Positions 8,925 to 17,091 of a stretch of DNA of 64,000 nt are shown here, one piece after another; the first letter of the stretch is position 1, and each line of letters begins with the position of its first letter. The stretch is taken from assembly GCA_016191225.1 (NCBI GenBank), contig JACPPC010000003.1, positions 62,001-126,000 on the forward strand. Direction: 5' to 3'. The notes beneath the pieces were generated by a model that saw nothing but the letters and a program-made list of their open reading frames with translations, made no database searches and was not told the origin of the DNA. The position numbers were made by a program, and so were the translations under genes. The DNA is from Gemmatimonadota bacterium. GTDB lineage: Bacteria > Gemmatimonadota > Gemmatimonadetes > Gemmatimonadales > Gemmatimonadaceae.

Positions 8925-9984
8925 CCGCCGCAGCGTGCTCGTCGTCGACGACAGCGCCTTCATGCGCAAGGTGATCGCCGAGATCATCGAGGGCTCGGGG
9001 GAGTTCCGCGTCGCCGGGACCGCGCGGCACGGCATCGACGCGATCGAGAAGATCGGGGTCCTCGACCCCGACATCGTCACCCTCGACGTCGACATGCCCG
9101 AGCTCGACGGGCTGCAGACCCTCGGCTACATCATGAGCGAGATCCCGCGCCCCGTCGTGATGCTGTCGGGGGCCGAGGCGCAGGACGGCGTCGATCCCGT
9201 CATCCGGGCCCTCGAGCTCGGCGCCGTGGACTTCGTGCGCAAGCCGTCGGGGCCCATCTCCCTCGACTTCGACGTGGTGCGCGAGCGGCTGGTCGACGCG
9301 CTGCGCGCCGCCGCCGTGGTCAACCTCGGTGGCATCTCGGTCCTCGCCCGCGCCTCGCTCGTGGAGCCGACGCCGCCGCCCACCGCGATCGGTGGCGCCA
9401 CGCGCTGCGTCTGCATCGCCGCCAGCACCGGCGGCCCGCGCGCCCTCGCCGACGTCATCCCCAGGCTCCCCGCCGGGCTCGACGCCGCGGTGCTCGTGGT
9501 GCAGCACATGCCCGCCGGCTTCACCCGCTCGCTCGCCACGCGGCTCGACGGCATCAGTCGCTTGCACGTCACCGAGGCGGTCGAGGGCGAGTCGCTGGTG
9601 CACGGGCGCGTGTACATCGCCCCCGGCGGCCAGCACATGCGGCTCAGCCCGGGGGCGCACGGCCAGGCCATCGCGCTCGACGGCGGTCCACCGGTGTGGG
9701 GCGTGCGCCCCGCCGCCGACCCGCTGTTCAAGGATGTCGCCCATGCCTTTGGCGGCGACGCGGTGGCCGCCGTGCTCACCGGCATGGGGCGCGACGCCGC
9801 CGACGGCGTGCGGGCGATCCTCGACGCCGGCGGCGATGCCGTGGCGCAGGACAAGGCCACCAGTATCATCTACGGCATGCCGCAGGCGGCCGTCGCGATC
9901 GGCGGCGCGCAGCGCGTGCTGCCGGTGCGGGAGATCCCGCACGCGATCACCGAGATGGTCGGCGCGCGGAGGGCCACCCTGTGA
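8914..9984 (+). CDS. cheB: Chemotaxis response regulator methylesterase CheB
   Basis: 356 residues from GTG 8914, overlapping cheD by 11 nt. The N-terminal receiver domain has the phospho-acceptor Asp58 in TLDVDMPEL. The C-terminal methylesterase domain has the catalytic Ser171 in AASTGGPRAL, His in VQHMPAGFT and Asp in MGRDAADGV. It demethylates and deamidates receptors when phosphorylated by CheA. Length and domain order match canonical CheB. The cognate CheA is not in the window. Confidence 0.95.
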   Translation: MSSSRRSVLVVDDSAFMRKVIAEIIEGSGEFRVAGTARHGIDAIEKIGVLDPDIVTLDVDMPELDGLQTLGYIMSEIPRPVVMLSGAEAQDGVDPVIRALELGAVDFVRKPSGPISLDFDVVRERLVDALRAAAVVNLGGISVLARASLVEPTPPPTAIGGATRCVCIAASTGGPRALADVIPRLPAGLDAAVLVVQHMPAGFTRSLATRLDGISRLHVTEAVEGESLVHGRVYIAPGGQHMRLSPGAHGQAIALDGGPPVWGVRPAADPLFKDVAHAFGGDAVAAVLTGMGRDAADGVRAILDAGGDAVAQDKATSIIYGMPQAAVAIGGAQRVLPVREIPHAITEMVGARRATL

Positions 9985-10781
9985 TCGAGGACTACTGGGG
10001 CCTCCGGCGCAAGCCGTTCGCCAACACCCCCGATCCGGCCTTCTTCGTGCGGCTCCCCGACGTCGACGAGGCCTTCGCCCGCCTCCTCTACGACGTCACC
10101 GAGGTGCGGGGCGGCCTCTCGCTCGTCACCGGCGACATCGGCTGTGGCAAGACGATGCTCGCCCACGCCCTCGTCGACCGGCTCGCCGGAACCCCCTGCG
10201 AGGCCACCGTGCTGCACTCGCCGCGGCTCACCCCGGTGCAGCTGCTCCAGGCCGTGCTCCACGCCGCCGGCGGCACCCGCGCGCCGCGCGGCAAGCATCC
10301 GCTCGTGCAGGCCCTCGCCGCGCACCTCAAGCAGCAGCACGCCGCCGGTCGGCGCCCCGTGTTCGTGGTGGACGAGGCGCAGCTCGCCACGCCGACCCTT
10401 CTCGAGGAGGTCCGCCTCCTCACCAACTTCGAGGACCGCTCCGACAAGCACGTGCACGTCGTCCTCGTCGGACAGCCGGAATTGCGCGCCCGCATCGCCA
10501 CGCTGCCCCAGATCAACCAGCGCGTGGGGCTGCGCGCCCACTTGGTTCCCCTCGAGCTCGCCGACGTCGAGACGTACGTGGCCCAGCGCCTCAGGGTCGC
10601 GGGGGCCAACGGCCGCCCGATCTTCGCCGCCGAGGCCCTCGCCGCCCTCGCCGCCCGGAGCGGCGGCGTGCCGAGACTGATCAACAACATCGCCACGCAG
10701 GCCCTCTTCGTCGCCGCCGCCCGCGGCGAGCGCGTGGTCGGGGCCGGACTGGTGGACGACGTGGCGGACGACCGCGAATGA
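9981..10781 (+). CDS. ExeA/GspA-type AAA+ ATPase
   Basis: 266 residues from GTG 9981 (GTGA overlap with cheB). It opens with the ExeA-family 'YWGLRRKPFANTPDP', then Walker A GDIGCGKT, Walker B VFVVDEAQ, and the sensor-like 'VLVGQPELRARI' and 'GVPRLINNIATQAL'. The family includes GspA/ExeA of type II secretion and TniB-like ATPases. There is no peptidoglycan-binding extension, and no secretion or transposition genes are nearby. Its position between cheB and cheW is unusual and suggests a dedicated role in this sensory operon. That role is unknown. Confidence 0.85.
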   Translation: MIEDYWGLRRKPFANTPDPAFFVRLPDVDEAFARLLYDVTEVRGGLSLVTGDIGCGKTMLAHALVDRLAGTPCEATVLHSPRLTPVQLLQAVLHAAGGTRAPRGKHPLVQALAAHLKQQHAAGRRPVFVVDEAQLATPTLLEEVRLLTNFEDRSDKHVHVVLVGQPELRARIATLPQINQRVGLRAHLVPLELADVETYVAQRLRVAGANGRPIFAAEALAALAARSGGVPRLINNIATQALFVAAARGERVVGAGLVDDVADDRE

Positions 10782-11638
10782 CGAAGAAGAAGCCGAAGAT
10801 CAGCTACCGCGACCTGCTCGCGACGTCGCCGGACGCCGCGCCGTCGATTGCCCCACCGGCTGCGCCGCCGGTTGCCCCACCGGCTGCACCACCAGGTGCG
10901 CCATCGCCCGTCGACCTCGCCGTCGTCCTCAACCCCGGCCTCACCCACCAGGTCACGCCCGCCGCCGGCGTCCACGTCGTGATTCCCGAGCCCGTCGCCG
11001 CGATGGTGCGCGCCCTCACCCCGCGGCAGGCCAGGGCCGCGGTTGTTCCCCCGGTCGCGCCGGCCTCCACCACGCCGATCGTGCCCGCCCCGATGGCGGT
11101 CCCCGCACGCGTTCGCGCGACCCGCGCCACCCGCGCCCTGCGCGCCACCGTTGCCGGCCGCGTCGTCCTCGCCAGCGCCCTTCGGGAACTGCTCGCCGAA
11201 CGGGGAAGCGCCGAGCTCCTCCGCTTCCGCGTCGGCCGCGAGCGGTTCGCCCTCCGCCTCGCCGAGGTCGAGGAGGCGGTCGAGAGCCCCGAGCTGCACC
11301 CCATTCCCGAGGCCCCGCGCGAGATGCTCGGCGTCGTCGCCCTGCGCGGGCGCCTCGTGCCGGTGTACGCGCCCGCACGCGCCCTCGGCGTGCGCCTCGA
11401 CACGCCGAGCATCGCCCTCGTCCTCGCCGGCCTCGTGCGCCCGATCGGCATCGCGGTCGACGACGTCGAGGATGTCTTCACCATGGCCGCCGCCGCGCTG
11501 CGTCCCGCGCCCGGCACCGACGATCCCGACGGCGTGCTGCTGGGCGTGACCCGGCACGGCCGCCGCCTCGTGTCCGTGCTCGATGGCGCGGCCCTCGCCG
11601 CCGCCTGCACCGCCGACCTCGCGCCGGAGACCGCATGA
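10778..11638 (+). CDS. CheW-like protein with Pro/Ala-rich N-terminal extension
   Basis: 286 residues from ATG 10778 (ATGA overlap). Residues 1-130 are low complexity, with repeated 'APPAAPP'-type segments and basic stretches. Residues 145-280 form a CheW-like fold ('LRFRVGRERFALRLAEVEEA', 'MLGVVALRGRLVPVYAPARA', 'VLLGVTRHGRRLVSVLDG'). CheW couples receptors to CheA. The long disordered extension is not typical of CheW and may bind another member of the operon. It is divergent from the next gene, so the two are probably not interchangeable. Confidence 0.8.
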   Translation: MTKKKPKISYRDLLATSPDAAPSIAPPAAPPVAPPAAPPGAPSPVDLAVVLNPGLTHQVTPAAGVHVVIPEPVAAMVRALTPRQARAAVVPPVAPASTTPIVPAPMAVPARVRATRATRALRATVAGRVVLASALRELLAERGSAELLRFRVGRERFALRLAEVEEAVESPELHPIPEAPREMLGVVALRGRLVPVYAPARALGVRLDTPSIALVLAGLVRPIGIAVDDVEDVFTMAAAALRPAPGTDDPDGVLLGVTRHGRRLVSVLDGAALAAACTADLAPETA

Positions 11639-12120
11639 CCGCCCCCGCCCCCGCCACCCAGATCGTCATCTTCAAGCTCGGCGACGATCACTTCGCCGCC
11701 GACGTCTTCGCCGTCGAGCGCGTCCTCCGGCACGTGGCCCCCACCGCGATTCCCAACGTGCCCCCGTGGATGGTCGGCGTGATCGACTACCAGCAGCGCG
11801 TCGTGCCGGTGATCGACCTGCGCCGCCGCTTCGGCCTCGCCGCCGCCGACGTCCGGCCCGAGACGCGCCTCCTCGTGCTCAACGCCAACGGGGAGTGGGT
11901 CGGCGCCGTCGTCGACGCCGTCGTCGAGGTCGTCTCGGTCGACGTGGCGGCGATCACGCCGCCGCCGCCGATGTTCCGCGGCCTCGCCGGCGAGTACATC
12001 CGCGGACTCGTGCGCCGCGCCGACCGGCTCGTCATCTGCCTCGACGTCGCCCGCCTCCTCTCCACCACCGACCGCCTGACGCTCGACCAGGCCCGCACCG
12101 AGGTTGCCGCGAATGCCTGA
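11635..12120 (+). CDS. cheW: Chemotaxis coupling protein CheW
   Basis: 161 residues from ATG 11635 (ATGA overlap). It is a standard-length CheW domain: 'IFKLGDDHFAADVFAVERVL', 'PPWMVGVIDYQQRVVPVIDL', 'RLLVLNANGEWVGAVVDAV' and 'FRGLAGEYIRGLVRRADRL'. It links chemoreceptors to a CheA kinase at the membrane. It is one of two CheW-like genes in tandem. Its stop overlaps the start of the following TPR gene by 8 nt. Confidence 0.9.
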   Translation: MTAPAPATQIVIFKLGDDHFAADVFAVERVLRHVAPTAIPNVPPWMVGVIDYQQRVVPVIDLRRRFGLAAADVRPETRLLVLNANGEWVGAVVDAVVEVVSVDVAAITPPPPMFRGLAGEYIRGLVRRADRLVICLDVARLLSTTDRLTLDQARTEVAANA

Positions 12121-12976
12121 CCACGATCTCGCGACCTACAAGGCGCAGTTCGGCGCCATCGACGCGCGCCTCGACGCCGCCCAGAATCCCGACGACGTCG
12201 CCGCCCTCAAGGGCGACATCATCGGCCTCTTTCGCAGCGTCGAGCAGCAGGTCGCCGACCTCACCGCCCTCAAGGACGAGATCAAGAAGCTCGTCGACAA
12301 GTGGAAGGCCCTCTCCGCCAATCCATCCCTCGCCCCGCAGTTCACGGGCGAGAAGCCCGTCGTCCACGCCGACCACATCGGTGCCTCCACCTTCATCGAG
12401 AAGGGATGGAGCCGCCTCTCGCTCGGCGACCACGCCGGTGCCGAGGAGGCCCTCGCCAGGGCCAACCAGCTCTCCCCCGGCGACCCGCAGACCGAGGCCC
12501 TCCTCGGCTGGGCCCAGATGCTCCAGGAGAAGTACGACGAGGCGCTCATGAACTTCCAGAAGGTCCTCGTGCGGGAACCCGCCAACGCCCTCGCCCGTAT
12601 CAACGTCGGCTACATCTGCCTCAAGAAGCGCATCTTCGGCGAGGCGATCGAGCACCTCTCGCGCGCGATCCGGCTCGACAACGACCGCAAGGCCACCCTC
12701 TACGCGCACTTCTACCTTGGCCTCGTCTACCTCGAGCGCGAGATGTTCGAGGACGCCGAGAACTTCTTCCGCAAGACCCTCGCCCTCGGTCCCAACCTGA
12801 TCGAGGCCTACTACGAGCTGGGCCGTGCCCAGTGGTTCAACGACGAGAGGGACGCCGCCACGCAGACGTGGCGTGACGGTTTCGCCGCCAACAAGTTCAA
12901 TCCATGGGGCAAGCGCTGCGCGCAGGTGCTGCAGTTGATCGAGTCGGGGGGGCAGCCGCCGGGCATCGGCGAGTAG
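12113..12976 (+). CDS. Helical/TPR protein at the end of the sensory operon
   Basis: 287 residues from ATG 12113; a TTG 9 nt upstream in frame is a weaker choice. Residues 1-65 are a charged helical segment, possibly coiled coil ('VADLTALKDEIKKLVDKWKA'). Residues 90-280 are TPR units ('GWSRLSLGDHAGAEEALARA', 'GLVYLEREMFEDAENFFRKT'). There is no signal peptide, so it is probably cytoplasmic. It ends a run of genes with at most 38 nt between them and is likely the last member of the operon. Its binding partner is unknown. Confidence 0.8.
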   Translation: MPDHDLATYKAQFGAIDARLDAAQNPDDVAALKGDIIGLFRSVEQQVADLTALKDEIKKLVDKWKALSANPSLAPQFTGEKPVVHADHIGASTFIEKGWSRLSLGDHAGAEEALARANQLSPGDPQTEALLGWAQMLQEKYDEALMNFQKVLVREPANALARINVGYICLKKRIFGEAIEHLSRAIRLDNDRKATLYAHFYLGLVYLEREMFEDAENFFRKTLALGPNLIEAYYELGRAQWFNDERDAATQTWRDGFAANKFNPWGKRCAQVLQLIESGGQPPGIGE

Positions 12977-13020
12977 CGCCCTCGGCGCTCCGGCCATGGC
13001 GCCGTCGCGCTTCCGCGAGC

Positions 13021-14028
13021 GTGGCACGCGTCCTCGCCCCGGCCCTCCTGCCTGCCATGGCCCTCCTGTGCCCGTCGGCCAGGCTCCCCGCGCAGGCCGG
13101 CGGCGACCTGCGACAGCACGCCGCCGGCCGCTTCACCTTCGTCGCCGGCGCGCGCGACGAGGCCATGGCCCGGGCGCTCCTCGCCAGCGCCGCCGAGCGC
13201 GACACCTTTCCCGGCCTCCCGCGGCCGGCGTCGCCCGTGGTCGTCATGATCGCTCCCGATGCGCGTCGGTTTCGCGACTGGGCCGGCGCCGGCGCTCCCG
13301 AGTGGGGCGCCGCCGTCGCCCTCCCCGCGCGCCGGCTGGTCGTCATGCAGGGGCGAGCCGGCAACTCGAGCGCGGGCGACCCGGTGCGCGTGCTGCGCCA
13401 CGAGCTCGCCCACCTCGCCCTTCACGAGTTCCTCGGCGACAAGCCGCCACGCTGGTTCGACGAGGGCTACGCCAGCGTGGCCGCCGGGGAGTGGGGGCGC
13501 GACGAGCTCCTCGCCACGAGCGTGGCCCTGGCCATGCGCCGCGGCCGCACCCTCGCCCAGCTCGACTCAGGCTTCGAGGGCGGGGCCGTGACGGCCGAGG
13601 CGACCTACGCCCTCGCCTGGCGCGCCGTCGAGGAAATGCAGGCCCTCGACCCGGACCGCGGCCTGACACTCCTCTTCCGGTACTGGCGCGAGGTGCCCCG
13701 CCTCGATCTCGCGGTGCGGCGCGCCTACGGCGTCACCCTCGACGGCTTCGAGAAGCGCTGGCAGGACCGCACCCGGGCGCGCTACGGCGCACTGGCCGTC
13801 GCCGCCGACTTGACCCTGGCGACCCTCTTCTTCCTCGCCCTCCTCGCCCCTCTCCACCTGATGCGGCGGCGGCGCGACCGGCGCCGGCTGGAGCAGATGC
13901 GCGCCGCCGATGTCCTCGCCGAGCAGCGCGCCCGCGAAACGGCCATCGACGAACTCCTCCGCACGATCCCGCCGCGGCAGCCGCCGCCGAGCGCCGCCGC
14001 CCCAGATCGTGACGTCCCGGAAACTTGA
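13021..14028 (+). CDS. Membrane-anchored peptidase_MA-like metallopeptidase
   Basis: 335 residues from GTG 13021. This start gives a clean signal sequence (MARVLAPALLPAMALLCPSA); the frame is also open upstream into the TPR gene, but that gives no sensible N-terminus. The zinc-site motif HELAHLALHE (HExxH) is followed by 'PPRWFDEGYASVAAGEWG', as in gluzincin/peptidase_MA families. A C-terminal transmembrane helix ('LTLATLFFLALLAPLHLM') is followed by a strongly basic cytoplasmic tail. It likely cleaves peptides or proteins in the periplasm. It starts 44 nt after the sensory operon and may be its distal gene. The substrate is unknown. Confidence 0.8.
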   Translation: MARVLAPALLPAMALLCPSARLPAQAGGDLRQHAAGRFTFVAGARDEAMARALLASAAERDTFPGLPRPASPVVVMIAPDARRFRDWAGAGAPEWGAAVALPARRLVVMQGRAGNSSAGDPVRVLRHELAHLALHEFLGDKPPRWFDEGYASVAAGEWGRDELLATSVALAMRRGRTLAQLDSGFEGGAVTAEATYALAWRAVEEMQALDPDRGLTLLFRYWREVPRLDLAVRRAYGVTLDGFEKRWQDRTRARYGALAVAADLTLATLFFLALLAPLHLMRRRRDRRRLEQMRAADVLAEQRARETAIDELLRTIPPRQPPPSAAAPDRDVPET

Positions 14029-14053
14029 CACAAGTCCAAGACGGGCCTAGGCT
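14025..14053 (+). promoter_or_regulatory. Sigma-70-type promoter, leaderless-like
   Basis: TTGACA at 14025-14030, a 17 nt spacer, then TAGGCT at 14048-14053. The -35 is a perfect consensus and overlaps the stop codon of the peptidase gene. The start site should fall near 14060, only a few bases before ATG 14063, so the small membrane protein gene is probably expressed from a leaderless or nearly leaderless message. It may also drive the tRNA downstream. Confidence 0.7.
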
Positions 14054-14062
14054 TCCACGCTT

Positions 14063-14233
14063 ATGGCTGATGGCGAACGAGCGGTCCGGACGCGTGAGTT
14101 TTTGTGGTGGGGATTGGCGGCGCTGGCCCTGCTGCTGGGCTACGCCGACCTGGTACGAGGCGGTGTGACGGTGGCACCGATCCTGCTCGTGATCGGGTAC
14201 TGCGTTCTCGTTCCGCTCGCCATACTCAAGTAG
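14063..14233 (+). CDS. Small membrane protein (56 aa)
   Basis: A short open frame ATG 14063 to TAG 14231-14233. The charged N-terminus (MADGERAVRTREF) is followed by two hydrophobic helices, 'LWWGLAALALLLGYADLV' and 'VAPILLVIGYCVLVPLAIL'. It is predicted as a two-pass inner-membrane miniprotein. A near-consensus promoter ends about 10 nt upstream, and no Shine-Dalgarno sequence separates promoter and ATG. I recognise no family. Promoter placement and the coherent membrane topology argue that it is real. Confidence 0.6.
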   Translation: MADGERAVRTREFLWWGLAALALLLGYADLVRGGVTVAPILLVIGYCVLVPLAILK

Positions 14234-14317
14234 GGCACGACGGCAGTGACGTCCGGCCGGTGACGCCGGGCACGATGGGGCGGGGGCGAGGAACGCGGGG
14301 ACCTGGCGGGCTGCAGC

Positions 14318-14391
14318 GGGCGAATAGCTCAGTTGGTTAGAGCGCCTGCCTTACACGCAGGAAGTCGGGGGTTCGAGTCCCTCTTCGCCCA
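14318..14391 (+). tRNA. tRNA-Val (anticodon UAC)
   Basis: A 74 nt cloverleaf. The acceptor stem GGGCGAA (14318-14324) pairs with TTCGCCC (14384-14390), with discriminator A at 14391. The anticodon stem CCTGC/GCAGG (14345-14349, 14357-14361) encloses a 7 nt loop with anticodon TAC at 14352-14354. The T-arm has GGTTCGAGTCC. CCA is not encoded, so it must be added enzymatically. It decodes GUA and, with modification, other GUN valine codons. Confidence 0.97.
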
Positions 14392-14413
14392 TCGGGGAGC
14401 AGGACCCCCCCGA
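14392..14413 (+). terminator. Weak hairpin after tRNA-Val
   Basis: TCGGGG at 14392-14397 can pair with CCCCGA at 14408-14413 around a 10 nt loop directly after the tRNA. There is no T-run, so it may be a processing or weak termination structure rather than a true intrinsic terminator. Confidence 0.3.
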
Positions 14414-14455
14414 CGAATCGGGTGTAGCGCATTCATGGCTTCGGAGGAACGGATC

Positions 14456-16156
14456 GTGAAGGCACTCTTGTCGGCGGAACGGACGTCACGCGCGGCCTGC
14501 GCGCTCGCGGTGCTGGGCGTGGCCGTGCTTCCTTTGGTGGCCCGGGCGCAGCGTCGCGCGCCACAGCCCCCGCGGTTCATGATCACGCCCTTTCGCGCCC
14601 CGGAGAAGGCGCTTGGGTGCCTGGCAGCCGACGCCGTGCGCGAGCGGCTCGCGGACGACAATCCGCAGCGGATCCTGTTCATCATCCCCAAGGACGACAT
14701 CAACAGGACGCTCGAGGCATCGGGCTTTCCGCCCTGCGACCCCCTGCCGGCCACCGAGGCCAAGTCGCTCGCGAGCGTCGTGCGCGCCGACGAGTACCTC
14801 GATGGCGTGGTGACCAAGACGCCGACCGGCTTCAAGCTGGAGGCCCGGCTCTTCCTCGGCCGCGACAATTCGTACTCGCAGCCGATGCCGGCCGTCGAGG
14901 GCGCCCGCCTCGGCGACGTCGCCGCCAGGCTCTCGCGGCAGCTCGATGACGTGCGCAAGCAGATCGAGGACGAGAAGAGCTGCTACACGAACACCCGTCT
15001 CCGCAACGAGAAGGAGGCGATCAAGAACGCCAGGGACGCCATCCGCCAGTATCCCAGGGCGACCCTGGCCCGCGTCTGCCTGCTGCAAGCCATGGACCAG
15101 TCCAAGGCGAACAAGGACTCCATGTTCGCCGTCGCGCAGGAGATCCTCATCCTCGACTCGATCAGCCGCCCCGCGCTGACGCTGACGTCGTCGTACTACA
15201 AGGAGCGGGGCGACTCGACCCGCTACGTCGAGACCCTCACCAGGCTCTTCGCCAACGACCCCACCAACCCGCGCCTCGCCGACCGCGTCGTCACCGACCT
15301 GGTGCTCTACAAGCGCATGCCGACGGCGATCCCGATCATCAAGCGCGCCCTCGCCGAGAACCCCGGCGAGACGCAGCTGCTGGCCACCGCGTTCAAGCTC
15401 TACTACGCCGCCAGCGAGTACAAGGAGATGATCGGCGTGGGCGAGGAAATCGTCCGCATCGACACCGCCTTCGCCGACAGCAGCTACTTCTTCCGCATGG
15501 CGTTCGCCTACGCGGCCGACAGCCAGCCCGCCAGGCAGGCGGAGATGTTCGCCCGGGGCGCGCAGAAGTTCCCCGCCAGCACCAGCTGGCTCCTCCTCCT
15601 CGCGCAGGTGCAGCGCGCCCAGGGGCAGAACCAGCAGGCCATGGAGACCCTCAAGAAGGCCCTCGTCGCCGACCCGAAGACGAAGGGCGTCTACCTCCAG
15701 CTCGCCCGGTCCTACCAGGAGCAGAAGCAGCCCGACTCGGCGCTCATGATGGTCCGCCACGGCATCGAGGCGAAGGACTCGGTGCCGCTGCTCTCGCAGT
15801 ACGCGCTCAGCATCGCCAACGCCAGGTACCGCGAGGGGAACGCGAGCAAGAACCGCGACGACTGGTCGGCCTCGATCAAGATCGCGCAGTACGCCGACAG
15901 CGTGACCCCCGACCCTCGTGCGAAGCTGCTGATCGGCGCCAGCGCCCTTTCGATCGCCATCTCGGCGTTGCAGGAGGCGAGCACCGCCAGGAGCTGCGAC
16001 CTCGCCAGGCTCAGCGTCGACAACTTCACTCTCGTGAACGTCGTGGTGCCGGGCGCCGGCGCGGCCAACCGCGAGCAGGCCGGGCAGCTGATGCAGAACG
16101 CGATGCAGTATGGTCCGATGGCCGACAACCTGGTCAAGCAATTGAAGTGCAAGTAA
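14456..16156 (+). CDS. Exported TPR-repeat protein
   Basis: 566 residues from GTG 14456, preferred over ATG 14435 because GGAGGA sits 7 nt upstream of the GTG. The N-terminus is a signal peptide (basic start, then 'CALAVLGVAVLPLVARAQ'), so the protein is periplasmic or surface exposed. Residues 40-170 resemble a small alpha/beta domain ('ERLADDNPQRILFIIPKDDI'). The rest is a long TPR array ('WLLLLAQVQRAQGQNQQAM', 'GVYLQLARSYQEQKQPDSAL'). It overlaps rsmH by 10 nt, so it is physically coupled to the division cluster. Its function is unknown; an envelope scaffold is possible. Confidence 0.75.
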   Translation: MKALLSAERTSRAACALAVLGVAVLPLVARAQRRAPQPPRFMITPFRAPEKALGCLAADAVRERLADDNPQRILFIIPKDDINRTLEASGFPPCDPLPATEAKSLASVVRADEYLDGVVTKTPTGFKLEARLFLGRDNSYSQPMPAVEGARLGDVAARLSRQLDDVRKQIEDEKSCYTNTRLRNEKEAIKNARDAIRQYPRATLARVCLLQAMDQSKANKDSMFAVAQEILILDSISRPALTLTSSYYKERGDSTRYVETLTRLFANDPTNPRLADRVVTDLVLYKRMPTAIPIIKRALAENPGETQLLATAFKLYYAASEYKEMIGVGEEIVRIDTAFADSSYFFRMAFAYAADSQPARQAEMFARGAQKFPASTSWLLLLAQVQRAQGQNQQAMETLKKALVADPKTKGVYLQLARSYQEQKQPDSALMMVRHGIEAKDSVPLLSQYALSIANARYREGNASKNRDDWSASIKIAQYADSVTPDPRAKLLIGASALSIAISALQEASTARSCDLARLSVDNFTLVNVVVPGAGAANREQAGQLMQNAMQYGPMADNLVKQLKCK

Positions 16157-17091
16157 CGGTCGGGGCCTTCGATGCCCCGTATCATGCTCCCGTGCTCGTG
16201 GCCGAGGTGCTCCAGCTCCTCGGCCACGTGCGTTCCGTACTCGACGGCACCCTCGGCGGCGGTGGCCACAGCGCCGCGCTGATTGTCGCCGGCGCCCGCG
16301 TCACCGCCCTCGACCGCGACCCCGAGGCCATCGCCGCCGCCCGCGCCAGGCTCGCCGACGCCGAGCGCGCGGGACAGTTCGAGGCGGTCTGCGCCAACTT
16401 CGCCGATGTCGATGCCGTCCCCGCCCTCGCCGGCCGCACTTTCGACGGCATCCTCCTCGACCTCGGCGTCTCGTCGCACCAGCTCGACGACACCCGCCGC
16501 GGCTTCACCTTCCGGGAGGGCTCGCCCCTCGACATGCGGATGGGCGCCGATGCGACCGTCACCGCCGCCGAGTGGCTCAACGGGAACGACGAGCCCGCCC
16601 TCGCCCAGGCCTTTCGCGAGTACGCCGACGAGCACAAGGCGATGCGCCTCGCCCGCGTGATCGGCAAGCGCCGGGCGAACCACCCCTTCGCCACCTCCGA
16701 CGACCTCGTCGGGGCGATCCGCGAGGCACTCGGGGCACGCTCGGGGCCCAGCGACTTCGCCCGGCTCTTCCAGGCCGTGCGCATCGCCGTCAACGACGAG
16801 ATCGCCGCCCTCGGCAAGGCCCTCCCGGTCCTCCGTGACCGCCTCGCGCCCGGGGGCGTCATGGCGGTGATCGCCTACCACTCGGGAGAAGACCGGCTCG
16901 TGAAGCACGCCTTTCGCGCCTGGAGCGAGGACTGCACCTGCCCGCCCCGGCTCCCCCGCTGCGCCTGCGGCGGCAACCGCGCGCTGGGTGCCGTCGTCAC
17001 GCGGCGCGCGGTGACCGCCGGCGCGGCCGAGGCCGGCCGCAACGCCCGCGCGCGGAGCGCGCGCCTCAGGGGATGGCGCCGAAAGGGGTAG
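16147..17091 (+). CDS. rsmH: 16S rRNA (cytosine-1402-N4)-methyltransferase RsmH
   Basis: 314 residues from GTG 16147. It opens with the family's 'YHAPVLVAEV' and SAM motif 'VLDGTLGGGGHSAA', then 'GILLDLGVSSHQLD' and 'RGFTFREGSPLDMRMG', and ends with 'VKHAFRAWSEDCTCPPRLP'. It methylates N4 of C1402 in 16S rRNA. It is the first gene of the dcw cluster here; mraZ, its usual upstream partner, is missing. It overlaps ftsL by 19 nt. Confidence 0.95.
   Translation: MQVTVGAFDAPYHAPVLVAEVLQLLGHVRSVLDGTLGGGGHSAALIVAGARVTALDRDPEAIAAARARLADAERAGQFEAVCANFADVDAVPALAGRTFDGILLDLGVSSHQLDDTRRGFTFREGSPLDMRMGADATVTAAEWLNGNDEPALAQAFREYADEHKAMRLARVIGKRRANHPFATSDDLVGAIREALGARSGPSDFARLFQAVRIAVNDEIAALGKALPVLRDRLAPGGVMAVIAYHSGEDRLVKHAFRAWSEDCTCPPRLPRCACGGNRALGAVVTRRAVTAGAAEAGRNARARSARLRGWRRKG

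Noticed and set aside
12904-13020. A longer start for the peptidase_MA gene, open back into the TPR gene
   Set aside because: The added residues are an Arg/Ala/Gly shadow of the upstream coding sequence and would bury the signal peptide, whereas GTG 13021 gives a clean exported N-terminus.
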